Shown: positions 7,495 to 14,109, counted from the stretch's first letter. The stretch: DNA of 22,900 nt from Anaerolineales bacterium (GCA_026985785.1 JALSPT010000252.1:1-22900); one strand, 5' to 3'. Translations and numbers: made by a program. The notes: generated from the letters alone by a model not told the origin.

Positions 7495-8046
7495 ATGAAG
7501 CAGCAAAAAATCCTCTGGATCGAAGACGATGCAACTACCAGTCTAACTAACCTTTTACCTCCGGTCTATTTCCATGGCGGCTACCTGGTGGAAATCGCGA
7601 GCAATGCAACCGACGCTGTGGAGAGGCTCATGCGCCGCACCTATGACGGCGTGGTCTTTGATATCCGCCTTCTGCCTGGCCCCCATCCCCAATGGGGCAA
7701 ACTCTACAAACGCACTGCGAGAGGCACAGTGGAAACCCAGTTAGGGCTTTCCCTTCTCTATTGGGCGCTCGGCAAAAAGCCGTGTGTTCCCCTCCATGAG
7801 CCTCACCCTTCCGCGCTGGACACACTGGCGCAGCAGGTGGAGGAATTGCGCCAGGTATTCCCCCTGCGGGACCCCCTTTCTCCCGACAAAGTCGCGATAT
7901 TCTCCATCGAACGCCGCCTCCAGGTGACCAAGAACGGCCACCTGGACTGCCTGGGATTGACCACCGAGCAGTATCATCAAAAGCAAATCACCATGCCCGA
8001 CGATTTTTTTCTTCAAGTCCTGAAAAAGCACTTTCCTCCTTCCTGA
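7495..8046 (+). CDS. Receiver-domain response-regulator-like protein with a long beta3-beta4 insertion
   Basis: The 183-residue protein starts MKQQKILWIEDDA, giving the acidic pocket E10/D11/D12. The phosphoacceptor is D56 in YDGVVFDIRLLPG. The usual Ser/Thr and Lys can be matched to S137 (DKVAIFSIE) and K163 (YHQKQI), but about 75 residues lie between D56 and the beta4 strand where roughly 25 are usual. The insert has GKLYKRTARGTVETQLGLSLLYWALGKK-like sequence. The Pro after the conserved Lys is missing. There is no DNA-binding output domain, so output is probably by protein contact. ATG 7495 has AAGGAGG just upstream; an in-frame ATG at 7459 lies inside the kinase gene and is less likely. 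It follows the kinase stop by 13 nt and is probably its cognate partner. Confidence 0.7.
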   Translation: MKQQKILWIEDDATTSLTNLLPPVYFHGGYLVEIASNATDAVERLMRRTYDGVVFDIRLLPGPHPQWGKLYKRTARGTVETQLGLSLLYWALGKKPCVPLHEPHPSALDTLAQQVEELRQVFPLRDPLSPDKVAIFSIERRLQVTKNGHLDCLGLTTEQYHQKQITMPDDFFLQVLKKHFPPS

Positions 8047-8070
8047 ACGTGGCAGGCACGGAGAGATAAA

Positions 8071-9444
8071 ATGAGTGCTGATTTATCATGGGATGCATTC
8101 GTCTCTCTTTCCCTTTTTCTCCCAACTGTAATTGCCCTTTTGTGGGAGTTTTCCTCTCCTGGCGCTAAGCGAATATGGGAGCGCGCCTTTGGTGAACGCC
8201 GTTGGCAGGGCGGCCTCCTGGCATTTGCCAGCATGGTTGCTCTGATCTACCTTTTCTTGTTATGTTGTTTTCTGACGCCATATTGGCGCTCATCGGTAGG
8301 GGACCTTCCCTTGGATCGACTGGTAAGCGCGGTGGTTACCATTGTCGCCCCTTGCCTCCCCCTACCTGTTTTAACCGCGCTTTCAAACTTTCCAAAGCAT
8401 CCTCCGGTCCTGGCCTTGTTGGGCCTTTTACTATTGGACTTCTTTCTAGCAGGCACCGTGTTCATCGCCAGCAGGCCAAAAGTGATGATGAAATGGATCC
8501 GTTGGCGAATTATTTCACACTGGAAACACCGCTCTGCTTTCGACGAAACCTTTGAACGTTACCGCCGCCTCTTGCGTATCATGGGGCGAGAAAGCCGAGG
8601 CGGAGAAGAGACTTCGCATGTGCTTTTTACAGTAGAGCAAATTGCCCACAACCTTCTTGACGAAAGGTACACCGGCTCCGAATTATCTCCTCTCCTGCAA
8701 GACGTGGCGCAAATCTTGCTGGATTCCCCACACCGCCCAACGCCGCGAAACTTCCGCAGTGCCCGCAAGATATTCGAGCTTGTTCTCCGAACTCAGCCTT
8801 CCAAACCCGACGAAAACGCGCTTCCAAAAGACCTCCAAACGGTTACGCAGCAGGTCTCTCGCCTCGCCCGGTATATCCTCCGCAACCTCTCTCTCCATGA
8901 CTACGAAGAGGAACTTCTCCATCTGACCACTCTTCTCCTTGCCCCTGAACTTGGGAAGGTTTCCCACCACACAACCCAGGCTCTCCGTGAAATTGCTACC
9001 GCCTCTCTCTTTTCATCGGCCAACGGCTTGCAACATGTAGGGCGGAACACGGTGACCCCCCTTGCCCTCCGAGGCATTGCCGACATCCTCGCTCAAGCCC
9101 AAACTGAGAAAATCCTCCCCAGCGGGGAGGATAGGGAAGAGACAAAAGCGTTCAACGATGCGTTTTTGGAGATCCTCTACGATTACCTCACCCTTCTTGG
9201 CGCCATCCACGCCAAAGGCGGAAGCCAGCGTCGCTTTGCCTGCCGGGTGTGGCAAGAGCACCACAGCGCCCTTTGCCAGTTCTACCGCCGTTACCAACCC
9301 GACGCCAAGCACCTTTCTTCCACGACGTCATGCGCGCTCCGAATGTGGCAGGATACCATCCACCATCTGGAAAAGAACACCCTTTTCACCCTCGCCGATT
9401 GGGCAGAAGCCATGCAGAAAGCGGTACTCTCTCCATCCGCTTGA
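8071..9444 (+). CDS. Membrane protein of unknown function, third gene of the kinase/receiver cassette
   Basis: The 457-residue protein is not one I recognise. Four hydrophobic segments lie at about residues 9-26, 48-70, 83-105 and 112-133. They are followed by a basic stretch (KVMMKWIRWRIISHWKHR, 137-154) and a 300-residue soluble, largely helical C-terminal part. That part contains no Walker, HTH, nuclease or protease motif that I can see. The topology suggests a membrane-anchored cytosolic effector or scaffold. ATG 8071 has GGAGAG 5 nt upstream. The gene lies 24 nt after the receiver gene, so all three are likely one transcript. Its GC content is visibly lower than that of neighbouring genes. 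A role as output or partner of the kinase/receiver pair is inference from position only. Confidence 0.6.
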   Translation: MSADLSWDAFVSLSLFLPTVIALLWEFSSPGAKRIWERAFGERRWQGGLLAFASMVALIYLFLLCCFLTPYWRSSVGDLPLDRLVSAVVTIVAPCLPLPVLTALSNFPKHPPVLALLGLLLLDFFLAGTVFIASRPKVMMKWIRWRIISHWKHRSAFDETFERYRRLLRIMGRESRGGEETSHVLFTVEQIAHNLLDERYTGSELSPLLQDVAQILLDSPHRPTPRNFRSARKIFELVLRTQPSKPDENALPKDLQTVTQQVSRLARYILRNLSLHDYEEELLHLTTLLLAPELGKVSHHTTQALREIATASLFSSANGLQHVGRNTVTPLALRGIADILAQAQTEKILPSGEDREETKAFNDAFLEILYDYLTLLGAIHAKGGSQRRFACRVWQEHHSALCQFYRRYQPDAKHLSSTTSCALRMWQDTIHHLEKNTLFTLADWAEAMQKAVLSPSA

Positions 9445-9495
9445 AGCGCAACACACCTGGGGGTTCGGTTTCCTCTCTGCCAGATGACGGGCGGT

Positions 9496-9915
9496 TCAAC
9501 CCAAAGCGCCCGGCAGCAAGGGCTTTACGCCCGGCAAGCGTTTGAAATGCTTGTCGAAGGTGTAGATCTCCTCGATGCCATCTCGTGCCATGTGCACACT
9601 GATCAACGCATCTTCAAAATCCACTTTCATATCGGCGTACAACGTCAAAGCCAGCAAAGCCCCCGTTTTATCGTGCATACCGATGCCCGGATGGGCAACG
9701 ATCACTTGCAAGACGTCCCGAATTTCCCCTTTGCTGAATTTGTAAAGCGAGGAAAGCACCCACACGGCCTCCGCGAGGACGATTTCGTCCAGAACGAGCA
9801 TGATTTTGCCCCGCTCGGCGGCCTCGAAAAGCCGTTTGGCTTGCTCGGTTTGCCCGGTTGGCGAGCCGGTGACAAAGCGCAGCAAGACGTTGGTGTCCAC
9901 GTAAACCCGCTTCAT
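9496..9915 (-). CDS. vapC: PIN-domain ribonuclease toxin (VapC-like)
   Basis: The 139-residue protein has the PIN acidic set: D7 (VYVDTNVLLR), E49 (VLAEAVWVL), D102 (DFEDALI) and D121 (TFDKHF). These ligate the divalent metal used for RNA cleavage. Length and layout match VapC toxins. The start ATG overlaps the antitoxin stop as ATGA, the usual translationally coupled order of antitoxin then toxin. The RNA target cannot be read from the sequence. It converges with the membrane-protein gene that ends at 9444, with no clear terminator in the 51-nt gap. Confidence 0.9.
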   Translation of the reverse strand: MKRVYVDTNVLLRFVTGSPTGQTEQAKRLFEAAERGKIMLVLDEIVLAEAVWVLSSLYKFSKGEIRDVLQVIVAHPGIGMHDKTGALLALTLYADMKVDFEDALISVHMARDGIEEIYTFDKHFKRLPGVKPLLPGALG

Positions 9916-10172
9916 TCTTCACCTTCTGCGATCCGCCGCGCTAATTCCTGCTGACGCATCTGCCGCAGGGTACGGCTATCGGGCAGCGGTTCCTCGACGG
10001 GCAGGGCACCAAACATCTCCGTCAGCGGGCGCATATGGATGGGAATCATGATGATGCGATCACCCTGCACCGTGACCAGCAAGCGATCGTTGGGGCGCAG
10101 AGCCAACTGTTCCCGTACTTCCTTGGGAAGGGTGATCTGGCTTCTCGAAGTGATGGTCGTCAGTGCGCTCAC
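9912..10172 (-). CDS. AbrB/MazE-type antitoxin (VapB-like)
   Basis: The 86-residue protein has an N-terminal SpoVT/AbrB swapped-hairpin DNA-binding domain: TTITSRSQITLPKEVREQL (residues 5-23), LRPNDRLLVTVQGDRIIM (25-42). A basic, amphipathic C-terminal segment (RTLRQMRQQELARRIAEGEE, 67-86) would wrap the toxin. It starts with GTG at 10172, with GGAGAGG a few nt upstream. It is co-transcribed with the PIN toxin from the promoter at 10242-10215 and probably autorepresses it, as is usual for this type. The pairing of an AbrB-fold antitoxin with a PIN toxin is a known VapBC combination. Confidence 0.88.
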   Translation of the reverse strand: MSALTTITSRSQITLPKEVREQLALRPNDRLLVTVQGDRIIMIPIHMRPLTEMFGALPVEEPLPDSRTLRQMRQQELARRIAEGEE

Positions 10173-10214
10173 CGCAACCTCTCCATTTGGGCGACATTTC
10201 CGATTTCCCCTTAC

Positions 10215-10242
10215 ATTCTACTAAATCTCCGCCATTTGTCAA
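10215..10242 (-). promoter_or_regulatory. Promoter of the toxin-antitoxin operon
   Basis: Reading on the - strand, a perfect -35 TTGACA (10242-10237) is followed after 16 nt by TAGAAT (10220-10215). The expected transcript start near 10208 leaves about 35 nt of leader before the GTG at 10172. CAAATGG occurs twice on this strand (10238-10232 and 10189-10183), flanking the start region; these copies could be operator half-sites, but that is speculative. Confidence 0.75.
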
Positions 10243-10296
10243 AAACGCTTACTTACTCCTCATCGCCTGTCGGTTGCAGTGATTGCTGCGGCTTCG

Positions 10297-10369
10297 AAAA
10301 AAATCCACCGATAGGCACCGAGAAACACCGCGGGAAAACCCATCGGTGCACATCGGTGCCCATCGGTGG
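10297..10369 (-). terminator. Long-stem intrinsic terminator of metG built from 10-bp repeats
   Basis: On the - strand the arms at 10369-10353 and 10321-10305 pair over 17 bp with a single G-U pair. They are followed, after one A, by seven T residues (10303-10297). The loop is 31 nt. The 5' side consists of three tandem 10-bp units (+ strand CATCGGTGNN at 10341, 10351 and 10361), so more than one register of pairing is possible. It begins 12 nt after the metG stop. Confidence 0.75.
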
Positions 10370-10380
10370 ATGGCTTCGCT

Positions 10381-12174
10381 TCACTTCCCCAAACGCGCCC
10401 GTTCTTCCTCCACGATGCTTTCGTCCAGGCGCTTGAAGAGCGGCCTGGGTTTGGCGAAGGGGCGCCCCGGCGCCAAGCGCTCGGCTTCCCAGCGCCCGCT
10501 GGCGTCCGCGGGGTCGTAGAACAGCGCGGTGTGCTCGCCCAGGCCGTCTTGCAGGGTTTCCACCGTCTGGCGGCCAAAGAGCGGCTTTTCGTAGCCCAAC
10601 GCGGCGTGCAGCGCCTCGCTGGTGTGCGGCAGGAAGGGCGCAAACAGCACCTTCAGCGCGTTGACCACCTGCAGGGCGGTGTACATCGTGGTGGCGGCAG
10701 CGGCTTTGTCGGTCTTGATTTCCAGCCACGGCGAGGTACGTTCCAGGTATTTGTTGGCCTCCGAGGCCAGGCGCATGGCCTCGGCCAGAGCGGCGCGCAG
10801 TTGCACCTTCTCGATGCGCTCGCCCACCGCCTGGAAGCCCGCTTCCACCGCGGCCAGCATCTCGCGGTCCACGGGGCGCAATGCGCCCGGCTGCGGCACC
10901 CGGCCTTCCCAATGCTTGTGGGTGAACGAAAGCACCCGATGCACCAGGTTGCCCCAGGTGGCCACCAGTTCGCCGTTGTTGCGGTGCAGGAAGTCCTCCC
11001 AATCCCACATGGTGTCGCGGCTTTCGGGCATGTTGACGGTGAGGTAATAGCGCAGCGGGTCGGGGTCGTAGCGGCTGAGGAAATCCAGCCCCCAGACGGC
11101 CCAGTTGCGGCTGCCGGAAATCTTGCGGTTTTCCAGGTTCATGAATTCGTTGGCCGGGACGTCGTAAGGCAGCACCAGTTCCTTGCCGCGGCCGGCTTCC
11201 TCGCCCAAGAAGATGCGGGCGAAGGCGTCGCCGGAGCCGATGAGTTGCCCCGGCCAGATGACGGCGTGGAAGGGGATGTTGTCCTTGCCGATGAAGTAGT
11301 AGGATTTGGTCTCCCGGTTGAACCACCATGCCTGCCAGGCGTCGGGCTGGCCGGTGAGCAGGCTCCATTCCACCGGCGCGGAAAGGTAGCCGATGACCGC
11401 CTCGAACCAGACGTACAGGCTTTTGTGCTCCCAGCCTTCCAGCGGCACCGGAATGCCCCACGAAAGATCGCGGGTGATCGGGCGGCCATGCAGCCCCTCG
11501 GCCAGAATCTGCCCCAGGGACTGCCGCACGACGTTGGGGCGCCAGTAGTCCTTGCGGGCTTCCAGGAAGGCCACGATGGCATCTTGCAATTTGCCCAGGT
11601 CGAGGTAGAAGTGCTCGGTTTCCCGCAGTTCGGGCACCGAGCCGTCGATTTTGGAGCGGGGGTTGATCAGTTGGGTGGCGTCGAGCAGGTTACCGCACTG
11701 ATCGCACTGGTCGCCACGGGCGCTTTCGTAGCCGCAGATGTAGCAGGTGCCCTCGACATAGCGGTCGGGCAAAAAGCGCCCCAAGGTGGGCGAGTACCAC
11801 TGCTTGCTCTTTTGGGTGTAGAGGTAGCCGTTTTCCTTCAGGGCGAGGAAAATGCTCTGGGAGACCTTGAAGTGGTTTTCGGTGTGGGTGGTGGTGAACA
11901 GGTCGTAGGCCAGCCCGGCTTTCTGGAAGAGTTCCAGGAAGCGGGCGTGGTAGCGTTTGTACACCGCTTCGGGCGTGGTGCCCTCTTCGTCGGCGCGCAC
12001 GGTGATGGGCGTGCCGTGGGCGTCGGAGCCGGAAACCATCAGGACGTGGTTGCCCTTCAGGCGGTGGTAGCGGGTGAAGATGTCGGCGGGGAGGTACGCG
12101 CCGGTGAGGTTGCCGACGTGGATGTCGGCATTGGCATACGGCCAGGCGACGCCGACCAGGATGTATTCGCTCAT
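10381..12174 (-). CDS. metG: Methionyl-tRNA synthetase
   Basis: This class I synthetase charges tRNA-Met. The 597-residue product has the HIGH-type motif HVGN (residues 19-22), the connective-peptide zinc knuckle C144/C147...C157/C160 (a single knuckle), the KMSKS-type KISGS (351-355) and an alpha-helical anticodon-binding domain around 390-540. There is no C-terminal EMAP/Trbp111 domain. The ATG at 12174 has GGAGG 5 nt upstream. The gene is preceded by a 235-nt leader holding a short Met-rich ORF and alternative hairpins (see the separate entries), so attenuation by Met-tRNA supply is proposed. A long open frame antisense to it is a GC artefact. Confidence 0.97.
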   Translation of the reverse strand: MSEYILVGVAWPYANADIHVGNLTGAYLPADIFTRYHRLKGNHVLMVSGSDAHGTPITVRADEEGTTPEAVYKRYHARFLELFQKAGLAYDLFTTTHTENHFKVSQSIFLALKENGYLYTQKSKQWYSPTLGRFLPDRYVEGTCYICGYESARGDQCDQCGNLLDATQLINPRSKIDGSVPELRETEHFYLDLGKLQDAIVAFLEARKDYWRPNVVRQSLGQILAEGLHGRPITRDLSWGIPVPLEGWEHKSLYVWFEAVIGYLSAPVEWSLLTGQPDAWQAWWFNRETKSYYFIGKDNIPFHAVIWPGQLIGSGDAFARIFLGEEAGRGKELVLPYDVPANEFMNLENRKISGSRNWAVWGLDFLSRYDPDPLRYYLTVNMPESRDTMWDWEDFLHRNNGELVATWGNLVHRVLSFTHKHWEGRVPQPGALRPVDREMLAAVEAGFQAVGERIEKVQLRAALAEAMRLASEANKYLERTSPWLEIKTDKAAAATTMYTALQVVNALKVLFAPFLPHTSEALHAALGYEKPLFGRQTVETLQDGLGEHTALFYDPADASGRWEAERLAPGRPFAKPRPLFKRLDESIVEEERARLGK

Positions 12175-12186
12175 AAGGGCCTCCGA

Positions 12187-12246
12187 GGGTAGTCAGGGTA
12201 GTCAGGGTAGTCAGGTAGTCAGGTAGTCAGGGTAGTCGGGTAGTCA
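12187..12246 (-). repeat. Tandem repeat in the metG 5' leader (7 units of 8-9 bp)
   Basis: Seven near-identical units of GGGTAGTCA or GGTAGTCA (+ strand) run without spacers from 12187 to 12246; one unit lacks the final A. In the metG transcript they read as TGACTACCC repeats, located between the leader terminator hairpin and the ribosome-binding site of metG. Such short direct repeats can expand or contract by slippage and would alter leader length. Confidence 0.9.
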
Positions 12247-12252
12247 AAATGG

Positions 12253-12279
12253 AAACAGGCCGGCGGGAGGCCGACCTGT
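12253..12279 (-). terminator. Hairpin upstream of metG: attenuator terminator and/or rpoD terminator
   Basis: On the - strand CAGGTCGGC (12278-12270), a CTCCC loop and GCCGGCCTG (12264-12256) pair over 9 bp with one G-U pair, plus a flanking A-U pair. An interrupted T-tract (TTT, CC, A, TTTT) follows. Its 3' arm is identical to a segment at the end of the leader ORF (12345-12337), allowing an exclusive alternative pairing with the 5' arm. The T-tract is weak, so termination is probably partial, as expected for an attenuator. Confidence 0.6.
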
Positions 12280-12315
12280 GGAGTTGCCGGGGGGCTGGGG
12301 ATGCCCCGCGCGCCA

Positions 12316-12338
12316 TGACCGCCCAGGCCCAACGGTCA
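12316..12338 (-). other. Secondary hairpin after the metG leader ORF
   Basis: TGACCG (12338-12333) and CGGTCA (12321-12316) form a perfect 6-bp stem with an 11-nt loop. The stop codon TGA of the leader ORF is the first three bases of the stem, so a terminating ribosome would block it. It could act as a pause hairpin or compete with the antiterminator. Confidence 0.4.
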
Positions 12339-12398
12339 GGCCGGCGTGCGGCGGCGCATCATCATCGTGCCGAGGGAGGAGGTAAAGCGGGGCAGCAT
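12336..12398 (-). CDS. Candidate leader peptide of metG with three consecutive Met codons
   Basis: The 20-codon ORF starts ATG at 12398 and ends TGA at 12338-12336. Residues 12-14 are three successive ATG codons (12365-12357), followed by Arg-Arg-Arg-Thr-Pro-Ala. No Shine-Dalgarno precedes it; instead an extended -10 box ends 6 nt upstream, so the transcript would begin at the ATG itself (leaderless). It lies between the rpoD stop and metG, upstream of a terminator-like hairpin. A ribosome waiting at the Met codons would leave the GCCGGCCTG segment (12345-12337) free to pair with the 5' arm of that hairpin. A ribosome reaching the stop codon would cover it. The role in attenuation is inferred from this geometry; no homologue is known to me. 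Confidence 0.6.
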   Translation of the reverse strand: MLPRFTSSLGTMMMRRRTPA

Positions 12399-12404
12399 GG
12401 GGCT

Positions 12405-12413
12405 ATTTTACCA
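12405..12413 (-). promoter_or_regulatory. Extended -10 promoter for the metG leader
   Basis: On the - strand TGG followed by TAAAAT (12413-12405) matches the extended -10 form TGnTAnnnT. The last T is 6 nt from the ATG at 12398, so +1 falls on the A of that ATG. No convincing -35 is seen, which extended -10 promoters tolerate. It lies just after the rpoD stop codon. Confidence 0.55.
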
Positions 12414-12424
12414 TAGCAGCAGGC

Positions 12425-13543
12425 TCAGGCTTCGAGGTATTCCCGCAGTTGGCGGGTGCGGCTGGGGTGGCGCAGGCGGCGCAGGGCTTTGTTTTCGATC
12501 TGGCGGATGCGCTCACGGGTAAGGCCGAATTTGTGGGCGATTTCCTCCAGGGTGAGCGGTGGACGGTCCTCCAGGCCATAACGCAGGCGGATGACCTGCG
12601 CTTCACGCGGCGGCAGGGTGTCGAGGACATCCTGAATGCGCTCGCGCAAAATCTGCCGATAGGCCACCTGAGCAGGTGCGGGCGCCTCACGATCTTCGAT
12701 AAATGCTGCCAATTCGGCCTCGTCATCTTCCCCATCGTGCACGGGGGTTTCCAGCGAAACCGGATACCACGAGACCTGCAACATCCACTCCACTTTTTCC
12801 ACTGGCAGGTTCAGCGCCTCGGCCAGTTCTTCGCCGGTAGGCGCCCGCCCCAGGCGTTGCTCCAGCCGCTGGCGTTCGCGGTAGAGCACGCGAATACGCT
12901 CCAGCATGTGCACCGGCACGCGAATGGTGCGCCCCTGGTCGGCGATGGCGCGGCTCACCGTTTGGCGGATCCACCAGGTGGCATAAGTGGAAAAACGAAG
13001 GCCGCGGCGATAATCGAATTTCTCCACGGCCTTCATCAAACCCAAGTTGCCTTCTTGAATCAAATCCGCAAAGGGCACGCCCCGCCCGATGTAACGCTTG
13101 GCAATGCTGACGACCAGGCGGGTGTTGGCACGGATGAGGTGCTCTCTCGCTGCCTGGCCGTCCCGCACCTGAGCCTCGAGCAGCCGCCGGCGCTCCTTGG
13201 AGAGTTCCCACCCTTTGTGCTCAAGGATGCGCGCCGCTTCCTTCCCGCGCGCCACGCGCTTCGCGAGGGCAATCTCCTCACTCGCCGTCAACAACGGCAC
13301 GCGCGACATTTCCTTGAGATACTGGCCTACCGTGTCTACGTCCTCTGGAGCAAGATGCGGCGGCTCGTCCTCCTCCACCACCTCGATACCCTCGTTCTCC
13401 AGGTACGCCCGCACCCGCCCCAGCACCTGACGGCTGCTTTCCGGGCAACAGGCCAACAAGTCATCGATCGTCAGGTAGCCGCGCACGGCTGCCTGCTCCA
13501 AAAGCGTGTTGAGCGCAGAAAAAGGCTCCGGCATGGCCGACAT
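12425..13543 (-). CDS. rpoD: Primary RNA polymerase sigma factor (sigma-70/RpoD)
   Basis: The 372-residue protein has a short region 1.1-like N-terminus (residues 8-57), region 1.2 (DTVGQYLKEMSRVPLLTASEE, 70-90), region 2 with RANTRLVVSIAKRY and FADLIQEGNLGLMKAVEKFDYRRG and the -10-recognition helix FSTYATWWIRQ (about 138-193), region 3 (RVPVHMLERI onward) and region 4. Region 4 carries the helix-turn-helix TLEEIAHKFGLTRERIRQIE (331-350), which binds the -35 element. There is no large non-conserved insert between regions 1.2 and 2, as in SigA-type proteins. ATG 13543 has AAGGAG 9 nt upstream. It lies 21 nt downstream of yceD and is probably co-transcribed with it. Confidence 0.95.
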   Translation of the reverse strand: MSAMPEPFSALNTLLEQAAVRGYLTIDDLLACCPESSRQVLGRVRAYLENEGIEVVEEDEPPHLAPEDVDTVGQYLKEMSRVPLLTASEEIALAKRVARGKEAARILEHKGWELSKERRRLLEAQVRDGQAAREHLIRANTRLVVSIAKRYIGRGVPFADLIQEGNLGLMKAVEKFDYRRGLRFSTYATWWIRQTVSRAIADQGRTIRVPVHMLERIRVLYRERQRLEQRLGRAPTGEELAEALNLPVEKVEWMLQVSWYPVSLETPVHDGEDDEAELAAFIEDREAPAPAQVAYRQILRERIQDVLDTLPPREAQVIRLRYGLEDRPPLTLEEIAHKFGLTRERIRQIENKALRRLRHPSRTRQLREYLEA

Positions 13544-13564
13544 GCAAGCGTACTCCTTGACAGG

Positions 13565-14071
13565 TCAGGATTCGAGCAGGGTTTTGAGAATTTCCAGGCG
13601 AGGGTCGATGTGTTCCACCCGATGGCCACAATCTTCCACGTTGAGGTTGGCACCACACACCGGGCACAACCCTTTACAATCCGCCGAGCACAACGGCTTG
13701 ATGGGAAAAGCCAGCCACATATATTCCCGCACCAAGGGCGCCAGGTCGATCTGCCCGCTTTCAGGATAAAGCAACCCCGATTCCCCCGCGTTTTTGGGCA
13801 AAAAAGCGTATAATTCGGTAAATTCGGCATCCAGCCGCTGCTCGAAGGGCTCCAAACAGCGAACGCACTCCGCCGGCGTGGTGGCCGTAAACCGGCCCTC
13901 GAAGAGCAGCCCCTGCGTGGTACGCGTCACCACCACACGGCCTTTCAAGCCGTGCAACGGTAGGTCTTCCAAACGAATGGCTGGGATGTCGAACAAGAAC
14001 TCCCGGCTATACCCGACCTGCTCGTGGGCAATGAAGCCGACATTCAGTCGGAAGGGATGGCTATGGGTCAC
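13565..14071 (-). CDS. yceD: YceD/DUF177 family protein
   Basis: The 168-residue product (from GTG) has the DUF177 pattern: an N-terminal beta region, ECVRCLEPFEQ in the middle and the C-terminal cysteine motif LCSADCKGLCPVCGANLN, a likely zinc site. YceD is linked to ribosomal RNA or L32 (rpmF) expression in many bacteria, though its biochemical role is not settled. GTG at 14071 is chosen because AGGAG lies 7 nt upstream; an ATG at 14119 is in frame but overlaps the promoter. rpmF, the frequent neighbour, is absent; rpoD follows instead. Confidence 0.85.
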   Translation of the reverse strand: MTHSHPFRLNVGFIAHEQVGYSREFLFDIPAIRLEDLPLHGLKGRVVVTRTTQGLLFEGRFTATTPAECVRCLEPFEQRLDAEFTELYAFLPKNAGESGLLYPESGQIDLAPLVREYMWLAFPIKPLCSADCKGLCPVCGANLNVEDCGHRVEHIDPRLEILKTLLES

Positions 14072-14109
14072 TGCTATGCTCCTGCCGGGATTTTCGCAAA
14101 GCGATAAAC

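Noticed and set aside
10366..12192. 608-codon open frame on the + strand, antisense to metG
   Set aside because: It mirrors the metG reading frame, has no recognisable motifs and a low-complexity Gly/Val/Gln-rich product. It is a by-product of high GC in the third position of metG.
12187..12246. CRISPR array
   Set aside because: The units are only 8-9 bp and contiguous, without spacers, so this is a simple tandem repeat.
12281..12400. SRP-type or other structured small RNA between rpoD and metG
   Set aside because: A GGTCAGGCCGG string resembles part of the SRP RNA core, but the GGAAG/GCAGC loop elements are absent and the strand does not suit.
12175..12424. T-box or SAM riboswitch upstream of metG
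   Set aside because: I see no T-box sequence or specifier-loop architecture and no SAM-aptamer core. The leader-ORF and alternative-hairpin model fits the sequence better.
12449..13813. 454-codon open frame on the + strand, antisense to rpoD and yceD
   Set aside because: It covers two well-supported genes on the other strand and encodes no recognisable domain.
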